Assembly: GCA_024233675.1 (NCBI GenBank)
Contig: JACKPH010000007.1
Location: 1-58,632, forward strand
Direction of reading: 5' to 3'
Length of the DNA stretch: 58,632 bases
Source: Thermotogae bacterium
Lineage (GTDB): Bacteria > Thermotogota > Thermotogae > Petrotogales > Petrotogaceae
In this document: piece after piece, positions 24,430 to 32,403 of the stretch
How positions within the stretch are numbered: the stretch's first letter is position 1
How the letters are laid out: the number at the start of each line of letters is the position of its first letter
Position numbers and translations under genes: made by a program
The notes under the pieces: model-generated
Told to the model about the DNA's origin: nothing
The model's input: the letters and a program-made list of their open reading frames with translations, nothing else
The model's database searches: none

Positions 24430-26037
24430 ATGAAAAGAAAAATAATTTATATTGCGGTTGTCGGAAGTATATTTATTGCATTTATTTTACTGTTGACTTT
24501 TTTATCTGACAATGTAACAAATTTTGTTGAAGGAACGGAAATAAAAGAGTTTTATTTTAACGGTGAAAAAACAGACCTTTCGTACCGTATTTTAAAAAAT
24601 TCAAAAATAGAAAAGTATGAATACACTGCTTATATGACTTCTGAAGATATAAAAAAAGGTGGCAGCGAAGAAAGTTATTACATAAATATTTACAGACTTG
24701 CTTCCGTTGCTTATGAGGTCTATTTCAACGGATTTAAAATAGGTCAGAACGGTAATTATGTAACTTACAGCAATATATGGTGTTCTTATGCTTATTTTGT
24801 AATTCCGGAAAAAATAATTAAAGATAAAAATGAAATAAAGTTTGTTATATATTCAGGTAATGAATTAGGACTTTCAAAATTTCCGGTTTTTATAACAGAC
24901 AGTATTAATTATATGAAAGTAAGGGATATTTTAAGTCTTTTTTCCGCAGGTATTCCTAATTTTGTACTTTGGTTTACTTTTATTACTTTTTTATTCCTTT
25001 TTTTCTTTTTTATAAATATAAAAGGAGAAAAAAAGTATGAAATACTGTTTTATTCACTGAGTGCGTTTTTTATTTTTTTAAATACAATAGATTATCTGAC
25101 GATAAATTATATTTTTACTGATATACTTGTTTTTAAAAAAATTACAATTATGATGATGTATATTTCTGTTTTTTTTATGTCGCTCGCTATTTACAGAAAG
25201 TATAAAAGAAAATTTACTCTTTATACTGCATTTTCACTTTTTGCAGCGATACTTACCGTAAGTATATTTTCAGATAACCTTTATGTTTATCAGAGAATAT
25301 ACGGAATAATGAATTTTCTTATAGTAATAAATGTACTTAACTGGAGTTATGTATCTTTAAAATACAGGAAAGACACCGTTGACTCTATTTTAATATTTAT
25401 GTCATCTGTATTTCTGATAGCATTTTCACTGTATGATACTGTTTTAATTGTATTGGGAAAATTTTCCATGATCAGTTACAGCCTTTTCGGAATAATGCTT
25501 TTTCTTTCGGGAATGCTCGGTATGGTTTTAAATGAGTATATTAAACTTCAGATAAAAATTTCTGATGAGCAGAATATAAACAAAATGATTTATGAACGTT
25601 CCATAAGAGATTCAATGACAGGCCTTTATACAAAAAATTATATTTTTGAATATCTTGAAAATATAGAAAATTATATATTTTTCTTATGTGATATAGATAA
25701 TTTTAAAAATATTAACGATAAATACGGTCATCATTACGGTGATGAAGCAATAATAAAAACAGCTGATATTTTCAAAAAATATTCCTGTGAAAATATTTTA
25801 TGCGGAAGATTCGGCGGAGATGAATTTATATATGTAATGCTCGGCAGTCAGGAAAAAGATGCACTTGCAGTTATGAATAAAATAAAAAAAGAAATCAATG
25901 TTTCAGGCCTCAGTATATCTTCGGGAGGATATGTAAAAAAATCCGGAGAAAATGTTGAATTTGTTTTTAAAAAAGCTGATAAAGCACTTTATGAAATAAA
26001 AAATTCCGGAAAAAATAACATAAAATTAATAAAATAA
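24430..26037 (+). CDS. Second membrane diguanylate cyclase, tandem paralogue
   Basis: The 535-residue protein has the same architecture as its upstream neighbour: anchor, extracytoplasmic domain with the matching YEVYFNGFKIGQNGNY and SNIWCSYAYFVIPE, seven membrane segments and a GGDEF domain with LYTKNYIFEYL, CDIDNFKNINDKYGHHYGD and RFGGDEF. The active site looks intact. The ATG at 24430 lies 20 bases after the first gene's stop, behind GGGTGGGG; a TTG at 24406 is rejected because it precedes that site. The pair is probably one transcript, ended by a terminator. Divergence in the sensor part suggests different signals. Confidence 0.88.
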   Translation: MKRKIIYIAVVGSIFIAFILLLTFLSDNVTNFVEGTEIKEFYFNGEKTDLSYRILKNSKIEKYEYTAYMTSEDIKKGGSEESYYINIYRLASVAYEVYFNGFKIGQNGNYVTYSNIWCSYAYFVIPEKIIKDKNEIKFVIYSGNELGLSKFPVFITDSINYMKVRDILSLFSAGIPNFVLWFTFITFLFLFFFFINIKGEKKYEILFYSLSAFFIFLNTIDYLTINYIFTDILVFKKITIMMMYISVFFMSLAIYRKYKRKFTLYTAFSLFAAILTVSIFSDNLYVYQRIYGIMNFLIVINVLNWSYVSLKYRKDTVDSILIFMSSVFLIAFSLYDTVLIVLGKFSMISYSLFGIMLFLSGMLGMVLNEYIKLQIKISDEQNINKMIYERSIRDSMTGLYTKNYIFEYLENIENYIFFLCDIDNFKNINDKYGHHYGDEAIIKTADIFKKYSCENILCGRFGGDEFIYVMLGSQEKDALAVMNKIKKEINVSGLSISSGGYVKKSGENVEFVFKKADKALYEIKNSGKNNIKLIK

Positions 26038-26060
26038 GCACTTTTTGTGCTTATTTTTTA
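26033..26060 (+). terminator. Rho-independent terminator after the GGDEF pair
   Basis: AATAAGCAC pairs with GTGCTTATT around a five-T loop, followed by TTTTATT. The stem begins within the stop region of the second GGDEF gene. Confidence 0.85.
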
Positions 26061-26117
26061 TTGCAAAGTATATCATGGCGTGATATAATGTATTCAGATA
26101 TATCACGTCGTGATATA
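26061..26117 (+). promoter_or_regulatory. PadR-type autoregulated promoter with twin operators
   Basis: TTGCAA (26061-26066) and TATAAT (26084-26089) are separated by 17 bases. Two 19-bp inverted repeats cover it: TATATCATGGCGTGATATA (26069-26087), over the spacer and -10, and TATATCACGTCGTGATATA (26099-26117), over the transcription start. Their centres are 30 bp apart, about three turns of helix. The form matches known PadR operators, and the gene that follows encodes a PadR protein. Confidence 0.85.
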
Positions 26118-26129
26118 AAAGGAGGAAAA

Positions 26130-26447
26130 ATGAAAAATCCTGAAAAAGATTATATACCTATGAGTGAAACGGCTTATTATATACTGCTTGCTCTGACAGA
26201 AGAGTGCCACGGTTACGGAATAATACAGAAAGTTGAGTCAATAACTTCCGGAAGACTTAGAATAGGTGCCGGAACAATATACGGTACTTTGTCAAAATTT
26301 GAAAAAGACGGTCTTATTAATCCTGCCGGAGAAGAAGACAGAAAAAAAATGTATAAAATTTCCGAAACAGGGAAAACAATACTAAAAACTGAATATAAAA
26401 GAATATGCGAACTTGCAGAAAACGGTAAAAAAATTCCGGAGGTGTGA
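26130..26447 (+). CDS. PadR-family transcriptional repressor
   Basis: The protein has 105 residues starting at ATG 26130 after AAAGGAGG. The winged-helix PadR domain is plain: YYILLALTEECHGYGIIQKVE, then GAGTIYGTLSKFEKDGLI, then RKKMYKISETGKTIL. It is a short PadR with no long C-terminal dimer domain (PadR-s2 type). The two inverted repeats upstream are almost certainly its own binding sites, so the operon is self-repressed. It is followed one base after its stop by the DUF2812 gene. PadR-DUF2812 pairs are common in Bacillota and related bacteria and often answer membrane-active stress. The inducing compound is unknown. Confidence 0.9.
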   Translation: MKNPEKDYIPMSETAYYILLALTEECHGYGIIQKVESITSGRLRIGAGTIYGTLSKFEKDGLINPAGEEDRKKMYKISETGKTILKTEYKRICELAENGKKIPEV

Positions 26448-26448
26448 A

Positions 26449-26988
26449 ATGAAGGAAAAAAAATATTTTAAATTCTGGCATGCTGCAAATTTTGAAAAAA
26501 TTGAAAAATGGCTTGAAGAAATGGCAAAATCAGGATATATTTTAAAAGGAGTTACTTTTGCTGGTATGATATTCAGTTTTGAAAAATCCGAACCTAAAAA
26601 AATAAGTTATTGTATAGATTATCAGATGAAAATTACATCCGAATATACAAAAATTCTTTCAGAAGATGGTTGGAAAATAAAAGAAATCGGTTCAGGCTGG
26701 GTAATAGCAAGTAAGGAATATAACGGGAAAAGACCGGAACTTTATACTGATTATGAATCAATACTGGAAAGAAATAAAAAATATTCATGGGTATTTCTTA
26801 GTACACTTGCTCCTCTTGCACTTGTTTTTCAGTCTTTGATCAGATTTTTTGAAGATGACGGTTTTAATATATTTAATGCAGTTTATATTTCTATAGCGCT
26901 GCCTCTTGTAATTCTTTATTTATATATATTTATGAGACTTTTTTTTACCAATAAAACACTCAGGAAAAAAATAAAAGAGAGAAAATAA
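26449..26988 (+). CDS. DUF2812 membrane protein
   Basis: The 179-residue protein begins KYFKFWHAANFEKIEKWLEEMAKSGYILKGV, the hallmark of DUF2812, a soluble N-terminal domain with aromatic and Trp residues (about 1-105). Two membrane segments follow (about 119-137 and 146-168), and the tail is basic. The family usually pairs with PadR regulators, as here, where the spacing of one base and GGAGGTG inside the end of padR show coupled translation. The molecular role is not known; a membrane-stress or signalling role is a guess from context. Confidence 0.85.
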   Translation: MKEKKYFKFWHAANFEKIEKWLEEMAKSGYILKGVTFAGMIFSFEKSEPKKISYCIDYQMKITSEYTKILSEDGWKIKEIGSGWVIASKEYNGKRPELYTDYESILERNKKYSWVFLSTLAPLALVFQSLIRFFEDDGFNIFNAVYISIALPLVILYLYIFMRLFFTNKTLRKKIKERK

Positions 26989-26997
26989 TTAATAAAA

Positions 26998-27030
26998 AAC
27001 AAAGATTCTCATAGAGAATCTTTGTTTTTT
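26998..27030. terminator. Bidirectional terminator
   Basis: ACAAAGATTCTC and its complement GAGAATCTTTGT flank an ATA loop at 27011-27013, with A runs on the left and T runs on the right. It serves the DUF2812 gene on the plus strand and ogt on the minus strand, whose stop codon lies within it. Confidence 0.85.
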
Positions 27031-27488
27031 TGTTCAAGGTTAAGAAGAAATTCTTTTATTTCAGGACCTCCGCCGTATCCTGTAAGAGAACCGTCACTTC
27101 CTATAACTCTGTGACATGGAATTATTATTGCAATAGGGTTATTATGATTTGCACCTCCTACAGCACGACCCGCCTTAGAATTGCCTGTTGCCGAAGCAAT
27201 TTCACCGTAGGATCTTGTTTCTCCGTAGGGTATATTCTGAAGTTCTTTCCATACTTTTTTTCTGAAATCTGTTCCTTCCGGATTCAGAGGAATACTGAAA
27301 TATTTTAGTTTACCGTCAAGATACAGTTTTAATTCTGAATATGTTTTTTTTATAAGTTCTGTTTCTTTCATAATATGCTCTTCGGAAAAAGGTATTTCTG
27401 ATCCGAAAAAAATATCGGATATCATATTTTCTTTTTCCGCTATTCCTATTTTACCCAAAACTGTTTCATAAATAAAAACATTTTTCAT
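27009..27488 (-). CDS. ogt: Methylated-DNA--protein-cysteine methyltransferase
   Basis: This repair protein takes the alkyl group from O6-methylguanine onto its own cysteine. The 159-residue length is normal. The C-terminal domain contains TDFRKKVWKELQNIPYGETRSYGEIA, then GRAVGGANHNNPIAIIIPCHRVIG, with the acceptor Cys in PCHRV. The N-terminal domain is a short ribonuclease-like fold. The ATG at 27488 follows AAAGGAG; an upstream in-frame ATG at 27530 lies before this site and is rejected. It is separate from rsgA by about 70 bases. Confidence 0.93.
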   Translation of the reverse strand: MKNVFIYETVLGKIGIAEKENMISDIFFGSEIPFSEEHIMKETELIKKTYSELKLYLDGKLKYFSIPLNPEGTDFRKKVWKELQNIPYGETRSYGEIASATGNSKAGRAVGGANHNNPIAIIIPCHRVIGSDGSLTGYGGGPEIKEFLLNLEQKNKDSL

Positions 27489-27558
27489 ATTTTCTCCTTT
27501 AAAAAATTTTGGTGCATTTGCATGCACCAAAAAGCTATGGTAATTTGAAAATGTGGGT

Positions 27559-28470
27559 TCATTTTGTTTCCTGTAGGAGTTTTAAATAATTATTTAATCT
27601 TGATTCTTCTATTAAACCGTTTTCAAGAGCTTCTTTAACTGCACATCCCGGTTCATGGGTGTGCGAACAGTCAGAAAATCTGCAGTTTTTTGAAATTTCC
27701 TCTATGTCACTGAAAAAAGATCTTATACCGTCTTCCGAGTCAAACATTCCGAATTCTCTCATGCCTGGAGTATCTATTATCATAGCATTTTCACCTAATT
27801 GATACATATATGATGATGTTGTTGTATGACGGCCTTTATAAAGTTTTTCGCTTGTGTGTGATGTTTTTGATACATAAGAATCTTCAAGTGCATTTGTAAG
27901 TGATGATTTTCCTACTCCTGACTGTCCTGTGAATACCGATACTTTATTTTTTATATAATCATACAATTCTGTTATTCCTGTATTTTCTGAAGTGCTTGTA
28001 AAAAAGACCGTAATATTTTTTTCTTTATAATATTCAGAATCTTTTATTAATTTTTCTTTTTCATCATTATTCAGAAGATCGAATTTATTAAAAATAATTA
28101 CCGGTTCTATGTTTCCTGACTTTGCAGAACTTATATATCTGTCTATAAGATTAAAATTGTATCCGGGGTTTTTACAAGCATTTACAAGAAGTGCAAGGTC
28201 AACATTTGCAGCAATTATCTGTTCATAATGACTTTTTTTCGAACCTGCACCTCTTCGTGCAATTTTACTTTTTCTTTCGCATATTTCCTGTATAATTCCT
28301 GTACCGTCCATTAATTTTTCAAAATTTACATTGTCTCCTACAACTATAAGCTGTGTCTGCTGTGTGTGTAATTTTAAAAGTTTTCCTCTTAGTTTACATT
28401 TGATTATTTCATGGCCTGATTTTATTATGTAAAGGCCTTTTTGAACGTTCATTACTGTTCCTGATAACAT
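27559..28470 (-). CDS. rsgA: Ribosome small-subunit-dependent GTPase RsgA
   Basis: RsgA (YjeQ/YloQ) is a circularly permuted GTPase that checks maturation of the 30S subunit. The 303-residue protein has an N-terminal OB fold (about 1-70), then NKFDL (G4), FTSTSENTG (G5), FTGQSGVGKSSLTNAL (G1/P loop), DTPG (G3) and the C-terminal zinc knuckle CRFSDCSHTHEPGC. All motifs are in the permuted order. ATG 28470 fits the usual beginning GTVMNVQKGLY; a further ATG at 28482 touches the weak GGGAG site. The start lies inside a 45-codon frame with a strong ribosome site, so translation is probably coupled. Confidence 0.93.
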   Translation of the reverse strand: MLSGTVMNVQKGLYIIKSGHEIIKCKLRGKLLKLHTQQTQLIVVGDNVNFEKLMDGTGIIQEICERKSKIARRGAGSKKSHYEQIIAANVDLALLVNACKNPGYNFNLIDRYISSAKSGNIEPVIIFNKFDLLNNDEKEKLIKDSEYYKEKNITVFFTSTSENTGITELYDYIKNKVSVFTGQSGVGKSSLTNALEDSYVSKTSHTSEKLYKGRHTTTSSYMYQLGENAMIIDTPGMREFGMFDSEDGIRSFFSDIEEISKNCRFSDCSHTHEPGCAVKEALENGLIEESRLNNYLKLLQETK

Positions 28471-28546
28471 TAAGATGATCATCTCCCGTATTTTTATAAT
28501 TACCGTGTCCTTTATATGTTCTGAAATTTATTTTATCTTTCCTCAT
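28409..28546 (-). CDS. Possible 45-aa leader ORF overlapping rsgA
   Basis: ATG 28546 follows the strong site GGGAGGTGG by five bases and reads 45 codons into the beginning of rsgA in a different frame. The product is basic (starts MRKDKINFRTYKG) and has no known family. The far better ribosome site here than at the rsgA start suggests that ribosomes reach rsgA by coupling. It may be a translated leader rather than a functional protein. Confidence 0.35.
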   Translation of the reverse strand: MRKDKINFRTYKGHGNYKNTGDDHLNVIRNSNERSKRPLHNKIRP

Positions 28547-28570
28547 ACTAACCACCTCCCTAAAATAAAA

Positions 28571-28595
28571 AAACCACGGTAAAATACCGTGGTTT
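28571..28595. terminator. Terminator/attenuator hairpin ahead of rsgA
   Basis: AAACCACGGTA pairs with TACCGTGGTTT around an AAA loop. Read on the minus strand it is followed by T8, a good terminator, and lies between a 21-codon frame and the rsgA leader. It could be an attenuator for rsgA or simply end the transcript of the upstream tetR-exporter operon. Confidence 0.65.
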
Positions 28596-28635
28596 ATGCG
28601 ACATAACAAATATATATCAATAACAATTTGATTTT

Positions 28636-28701
28636 TTAATAAACTGTCAGCGGTATTTTTTTATTTCTGTTAAATTCTGATTTTATGAATAATTTTTTCA
28701 T
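28636..28701 (-). CDS. Possible 21-aa peptide before the rsgA terminator
   Basis: An AAAGGAGGCGG site lies seven bases before ATG 28701, and the frame has 21 codons (begins MKKLFIKSEF, ends LTVY). The product is basic. Such a strong site for so short a frame, followed 41 bases later by a terminator hairpin, resembles a leader peptide with attenuation. It could also be a free microprotein. No homologue is recognised. Confidence 0.4.
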   Translation of the reverse strand: MKKLFIKSEFNRNKKIPLTVY

Positions 28702-28784
28702 TATACCGCCTCCTTTTAGTAATTAAAAATATTTTACAATTAAATTATTTCTTTAAAGTTAACTGAAAATTAAAATAAAGTGAA

Positions 28785-29405
28785 TTAATTTTGCTCGTTT
28801 TTCCCGGAAAAACCATTTTTAAGTATTTTAAGAAAAGAATTATAATTTTCCGTTAGAGTTTCTTTATCATTGAAATCACTGAAAAAATCAATAAATTCCT
28901 GAGCATGAAAGAAAAAATATATAAGTGCGTTTTTTAAAAAGCTCTCCGGTAAGTCTTTTCTTATACTTCCATTTTTTATTCCTGTTTTTATTATTTTATC
29001 TATTATTTCATTTTTTTGTTCTTCGGCTGATGAAAAAACTTTTTCATAAATATCTGTGCCTTTTTCTTTTAAAAAACTAACCGAAAATTTATAAAAGAGT
29101 TTATTTTCAAATGCATATTTTACAAAAGCTTCAGCCTGCATTTCCATTATTTTAAAAATATCTGTTGTATCCGGATATTTGTTATAAATATCATTCATAA
29201 TTTCTTTTTTCTTATCAAACGCCATATGCAGAAGTTTTATATAAAGGTCTTCTTTATTTTTAAAATGATAATAGAAAGTACCTTTGCTTATTCCGGTTTT
29301 TTTTAATATGTTGTTAAGAGAAGCTTTTTCATAACCTTTTTCTGAAAATTCGGCATATGCATTTTCATAAAGTTCGTTTTCTTTTTCAAATATTTTATCT
29401 TTCAA
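28785..29405 (-). CDS. TetR-family transcriptional regulator
   Basis: The 206-residue repressor has an N-terminal helix-turn-helix, with AYAEFSEKGYEKASLNNILKK and TGISKGTFYYHFKNKEDLYIKL (about residues 16-60), and an all-helical ligand-binding domain, as usual for TetR. The TTG start at 29405 follows GAGGTG by eight bases. It is the last gene of the exporter operon (ATPase, two permeases, regulator), only seven bases after the second permease. The palindromes in the operon promoter (32296-32325) are of TetR type and are the likely target, so the operon controls itself. The ligand is unknown, probably a toxic compound moved by the exporter. Confidence 0.9.
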   Translation of the reverse strand: MKDKIFEKENELYENAYAEFSEKGYEKASLNNILKKTGISKGTFYYHFKNKEDLYIKLLHMAFDKKKEIMNDIYNKYPDTTDIFKIMEMQAEAFVKYAFENKLFYKFSVSFLKEKGTDIYEKVFSSAEEQKNEIIDKIIKTGIKNGSIRKDLPESFLKNALIYFFFHAQEFIDFFSDFNDKETLTENYNSFLKILKNGFSGKNEQN

Positions 29406-29412
29406 ATTATTT

Positions 29413-30405
29413 TCACCTCAGTCTCAGACCGAATTTTTTTCTCATTTTCGGCATAATCAGAACAATTAACATTATATTATAAATAATTGATATTGTAAAA
29501 CTTAATATTAAATTGCCGTTTATTCCGAGGTAAAGCTGCCATATTATTCTGAAAGTCCAGTAACTCGGTATTATACCGAAAACAAAGCGGATGTTTTCCG
29601 GCACAAGTAAAGATATCATAGGTAAAAAAACCATAATAAAAGTAACTGTTTTTGTATAAGTAATTGCCATATTCTGTGAATCAGCAAAAGTACCTATCAG
29701 AAATCCCGTTACGAGTGAAAGTATAATTCCGGAGAGCATTATTAAAAGATAATTATAAAAATTAAAATTTATTCCCGTTATTATAATCTGAGATATGAAA
29801 GACATTATTACCGAATAAACAAATGTAATTATTATTTTGGAAAAAATGTACTGTGTAAGCTTTACCGGAGCAACAGCTATTGCCTCTGTCATATGACTTG
29901 TTTTATCATCTACCATTGTAAATCCTGTAATAACTCCGGACAACGATATTACAAATATAATAATCATAGAAATTATCATTTCTGTTATTCCTGATTTCTG
30001 ATTACCGAGTGATTCTGTATCTGTATCAGTTTCAAAACCGTTTAACGAATTATAAACAAGCATACTGTATATATTTTTAATCTGAGAATCCTCATTTCCC
30101 TGAAATAAAAGTTTGATTTCCTTATCTTTATAATCAATACCCGGTATATCATCAAAGTTACTTACCATTGATTTTAATTCTGTATCATTTTCTGCGACTG
30201 TAATATCAAAATAATTTTCAAGATTTTTATAAATTTCTGACGGTATATTACCGGACACATATAATTTCATATTTCCGGAAGTCAGTGAAGGCAAAAAAAT
30301 TTTAATTATGACAGATATGATTATAGGTATTAAAAACATATAAAAAACAAGTTTGTCGCCTTTTATATTCAGAAGATCTTTTTTTATAAGAGGTAAAAAA
30401 ATCAT
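29413..30405 (-). CDS. ABC-2 type exporter permease (second)
   Basis: The 330-residue membrane protein has one N-terminal segment (about 20-38), an outer loop domain of about 110 residues and five more segments in the C-terminal half (about 145-168, 185-208, 215-240, 250-268 and 295-318). MTEAIAVAPVKLTQYIFSKI is the conserved coupling segment of ABC-2 permeases (DrrB/YhgE-like). It overlaps the first permease by ATGA. With that partner and the ATPase it should form a heteromeric exporter. The substrate is not predictable; drugs, peptides or lipids are typical. Confidence 0.87.
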   Translation of the reverse strand: MIFLPLIKKDLLNIKGDKLVFYMFLIPIIISVIIKIFLPSLTSGNMKLYVSGNIPSEIYKNLENYFDITVAENDTELKSMVSNFDDIPGIDYKDKEIKLLFQGNEDSQIKNIYSMLVYNSLNGFETDTDTESLGNQKSGITEMIISMIIIFVISLSGVITGFTMVDDKTSHMTEAIAVAPVKLTQYIFSKIIITFVYSVIMSFISQIIITGINFNFYNYLLIMLSGIILSLVTGFLIGTFADSQNMAITYTKTVTFIMVFLPMISLLVPENIRFVFGIIPSYWTFRIIWQLYLGINGNLILSFTISIIYNIMLIVLIMPKMRKKFGLRLR

Positions 30406-31427
30406 AAAATCACCTTCTTTATAAGAGTTTTCCGTACTGAAAAATATGTAAGCGGAAACATAAAGGCAATCCAGACTGAAAGATTTATAAATGTTTTTAT
30501 TATATATGAAAGATTTTCGCCTTTTATAATGAAATCAGCTGAAAGCATTATAGAATAAGAAATTATTATTCTGAATATTTTTAAATTCATAAGTGGGTCA
30601 AAATAAAGTATAACAGGTAAAATCATTATCATGTTGAAAACCATGGCAACAGTTATAAATTCGTTCAGAGAGCTGTAAAACTGAGCTAAAAATATTCCGA
30701 AAAGAGATATAAGAAAAGAACCTAAAATTATAAGCAGGGAAAAATAAAAATAATTTACCGAAAAACCAAGTGAAAGAAAAATAAAAATAATTCCGAAAAC
30801 GTATGAAATTAAAATATTTACAAGAATTTTAGACGAAATATAGTTAAGTGTTCCGGAAGGTGAAACCCTGTAGGCATAAATACCGCCTTCCTGTTTTTCC
30901 TGAAATATCATTACGGCAATAAATAAAAAACACAGTATGATAATATCGGTTGAAATAAGTATAGGTATCATTTTTTTGTTAAGAGGAAGTTCTGATGAAT
31001 AATCACCTATATTTTCCGATTTTATGTCAGGAAATAAATAAATTCCTTTTAAAGAATCAAAAAAAGTCTTTGCGGAAGCTAAAATAACATTTTTCTGCTT
31101 TTCAGATTCATAACCCTGAAAAATTATTTTATAGGTATCGTTGTAAATAATTATTCCGTATGCTGATGAGTTTTTGTTTAATTTCTTTTTTAAATCTTCT
31201 TCATTTTCGGTAAGATATTGTGAATAATTAACCTTTAAATCTGCGTAAATTCCGTTATCGGAATTATCAAGTATAAATAAAGGGGAAGAAGATATTCCGA
31301 TTTTTTCCGGTATCAGAAAATGAACTATAAGTGAGTATAAAACAGCCAGAATAATAACTATTATAAAAAACATATTTCTTTTTGCGACTGTAAAATCAGT
31401 CATAAAAACAGAAAGGAATTTTTTCAT
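30402..31427 (-). CDS. ABC-2 type exporter permease (first)
   Basis: The 341-residue membrane protein has the same layout as its neighbour: an N-terminal segment (about 18-38), a loop domain, and five segments in the C-terminal half beginning near residue 158. EKQEGGIYAYRVSPSGTLNYISSKILV is the ABC-2 signature region linking permease to ATPase. It begins at the last base of the ATPase gene (TGATG) and overlaps the next permease by four bases, so the three are translated together. It is probably an exporter of a toxic compound sensed by the TetR protein encoded in the same operon. Confidence 0.87.
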   Translation of the reverse strand: MKKFLSVFMTDFTVAKRNMFFIIVIILAVLYSLIVHFLIPEKIGISSSPLFILDNSDNGIYADLKVNYSQYLTENEEDLKKKLNKNSSAYGIIIYNDTYKIIFQGYESEKQKNVILASAKTFFDSLKGIYLFPDIKSENIGDYSSELPLNKKMIPILISTDIIILCFLFIAVMIFQEKQEGGIYAYRVSPSGTLNYISSKILVNILISYVFGIIFIFLSLGFSVNYFYFSLLIILGSFLISLFGIFLAQFYSSLNEFITVAMVFNMIMILPVILYFDPLMNLKIFRIIISYSIMLSADFIIKGENLSYIIKTFINLSVWIAFMFPLTYFSVRKTLIKKVIL

Positions 31428-32281
31428 CAGCTCAGCCTCCTACCTGTAATTTTTATGAATATTTCTTCAAGTGTGGCCTCACCGGAATGTACAGTTATTA
31501 TTTTATTCTTATCCACAATATTTTTAAATTGTTCTTTATCTTCGCTTTTTTCGAGAAAAAATATATCTGTTTTTGTTTTTTCTCCGTCAGTATATTCAAT
31601 TTTAAGAGAATGATTCCCGTATTTTAATTTTAAATTTTTAGGCGAATCCATTGAAATAATTTCTCCTGTATTTATAAAAGCTACATTATCACATAATTCA
31701 TCAGCAACAAACATATTATGTGTTGTAAGAAAAATTGTTTTTCCCCTGGAACGGAAATCAATAATGATTTTTTTTAATTTTTGTGCAGTTGTTGGATCAA
31801 GACCGGAAAGAGGTTCATCAAGAAAAAGAATTTCCGGATCGTTTATTATAGCACGCGCAAAAATAAGACGCTGTTTCATTCCTTTTGAATAATCACCGGC
31901 TTTTTTACCGGCAGCATCTTTTAAATCTACCCATTCGAGAACTTCATAAGGATCAAAAGTTTTTGAACGGAATAAACCTGCATAAAATTTAAGATTTTCA
32001 TAACCGGTAAGTTTTTCATATATATTAGGAAGTTCAAAAGAAACCCCTATCTTTTCAAAAAAATCTGTTCCGGCTGAAGTAACGTCTTTACCATCTATTT
32101 TTACGGAACCATTCTGAAGCTTCAGAAGTCCTGTAAGAATTTTCTGTACAGTGCTTTTGCCTGCGCCGCTCGGTCCGAGAAATCCGAATATTTCTCCCTG
32201 TTTTATTCCGAAACTAATATCTTTTACGGAATAATCACTATTACCGGAATATTTGTGCGAAAGATTTTTTACTTCAATCAT
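31427..32281 (-). CDS. ABC exporter ATP-binding protein
   Basis: This 284-residue ATPase has all motifs: Walker A GPSGAGKST (about 36-44), the Q loop, signature YSKGMKQRL, Walker B EILFLDEPLSGLD and the H-loop TTHN. A C-terminal extension of about 65 residues is typical of DrrA/NatA-type drug exporters. It is the first gene of the operon, starting after GGAGGGATATT, directly downstream of a consensus promoter and twin TetR operators. It powers the two permeases encoded next. The signature SKGMKQRL with Lys-Gly-Met is common in antibiotic-exporting members. Confidence 0.93.
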   Translation of the reverse strand: MIEVKNLSHKYSGNSDYSVKDISFGIKQGEIFGFLGPSGAGKSTVQKILTGLLKLQNGSVKIDGKDVTSAGTDFFEKIGVSFELPNIYEKLTGYENLKFYAGLFRSKTFDPYEVLEWVDLKDAAGKKAGDYSKGMKQRLIFARAIINDPEILFLDEPLSGLDPTTAQKLKKIIIDFRSRGKTIFLTTHNMFVADELCDNVAFINTGEIISMDSPKNLKLKYGNHSLKIEYTDGEKTKTDIFFLEKSEDKEQFKNIVDKNKIITVHSGEATLEEIFIKITGRRLS

Positions 32282-32295
32282 AATATCCCTCCTTT

Positions 32296-32354
32296 TAGAC
32301 CGTTCGGTCTAGACTGTATGGTCTATTATATCAAAAAAAGTAAAAGTTTGTCAA
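32296..32354 (-). promoter_or_regulatory. Consensus promoter with twin TetR operators
   Basis: On the minus strand a perfect TTGACA (32349-32354) and TATAAT (32325-32330) are 18 bases apart. Downstream, covering the transcription start, are TAGACCGTTCGGTCTA (32296-32311) and TAGACTGTATGGTCTA (32310-32325), which share two bases. Such GACCGNNCGGTC palindromes are typical TetR-family sites. Repression by steric block followed by strong induction is expected. Confidence 0.85.
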
Positions 32355-32367
32355 ATATAAAAAGAAA

Positions 32368-32386
32368 GTACCCCTAAAAGGGGTAC
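32368..32386 (-). terminator. Probable terminator of the 159-aa gene
   Basis: GTACCCCT and AGGGGTAC form an eight-bp stem around AAA. On the minus strand it is followed by TTTCTTTTTAT and lies 18 bases after the stop of the gene at 32404, just before the exporter promoter. Confidence 0.65.
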
Positions 32387-32403
32387 AAAGGGATTGTAAA
32401 AAG

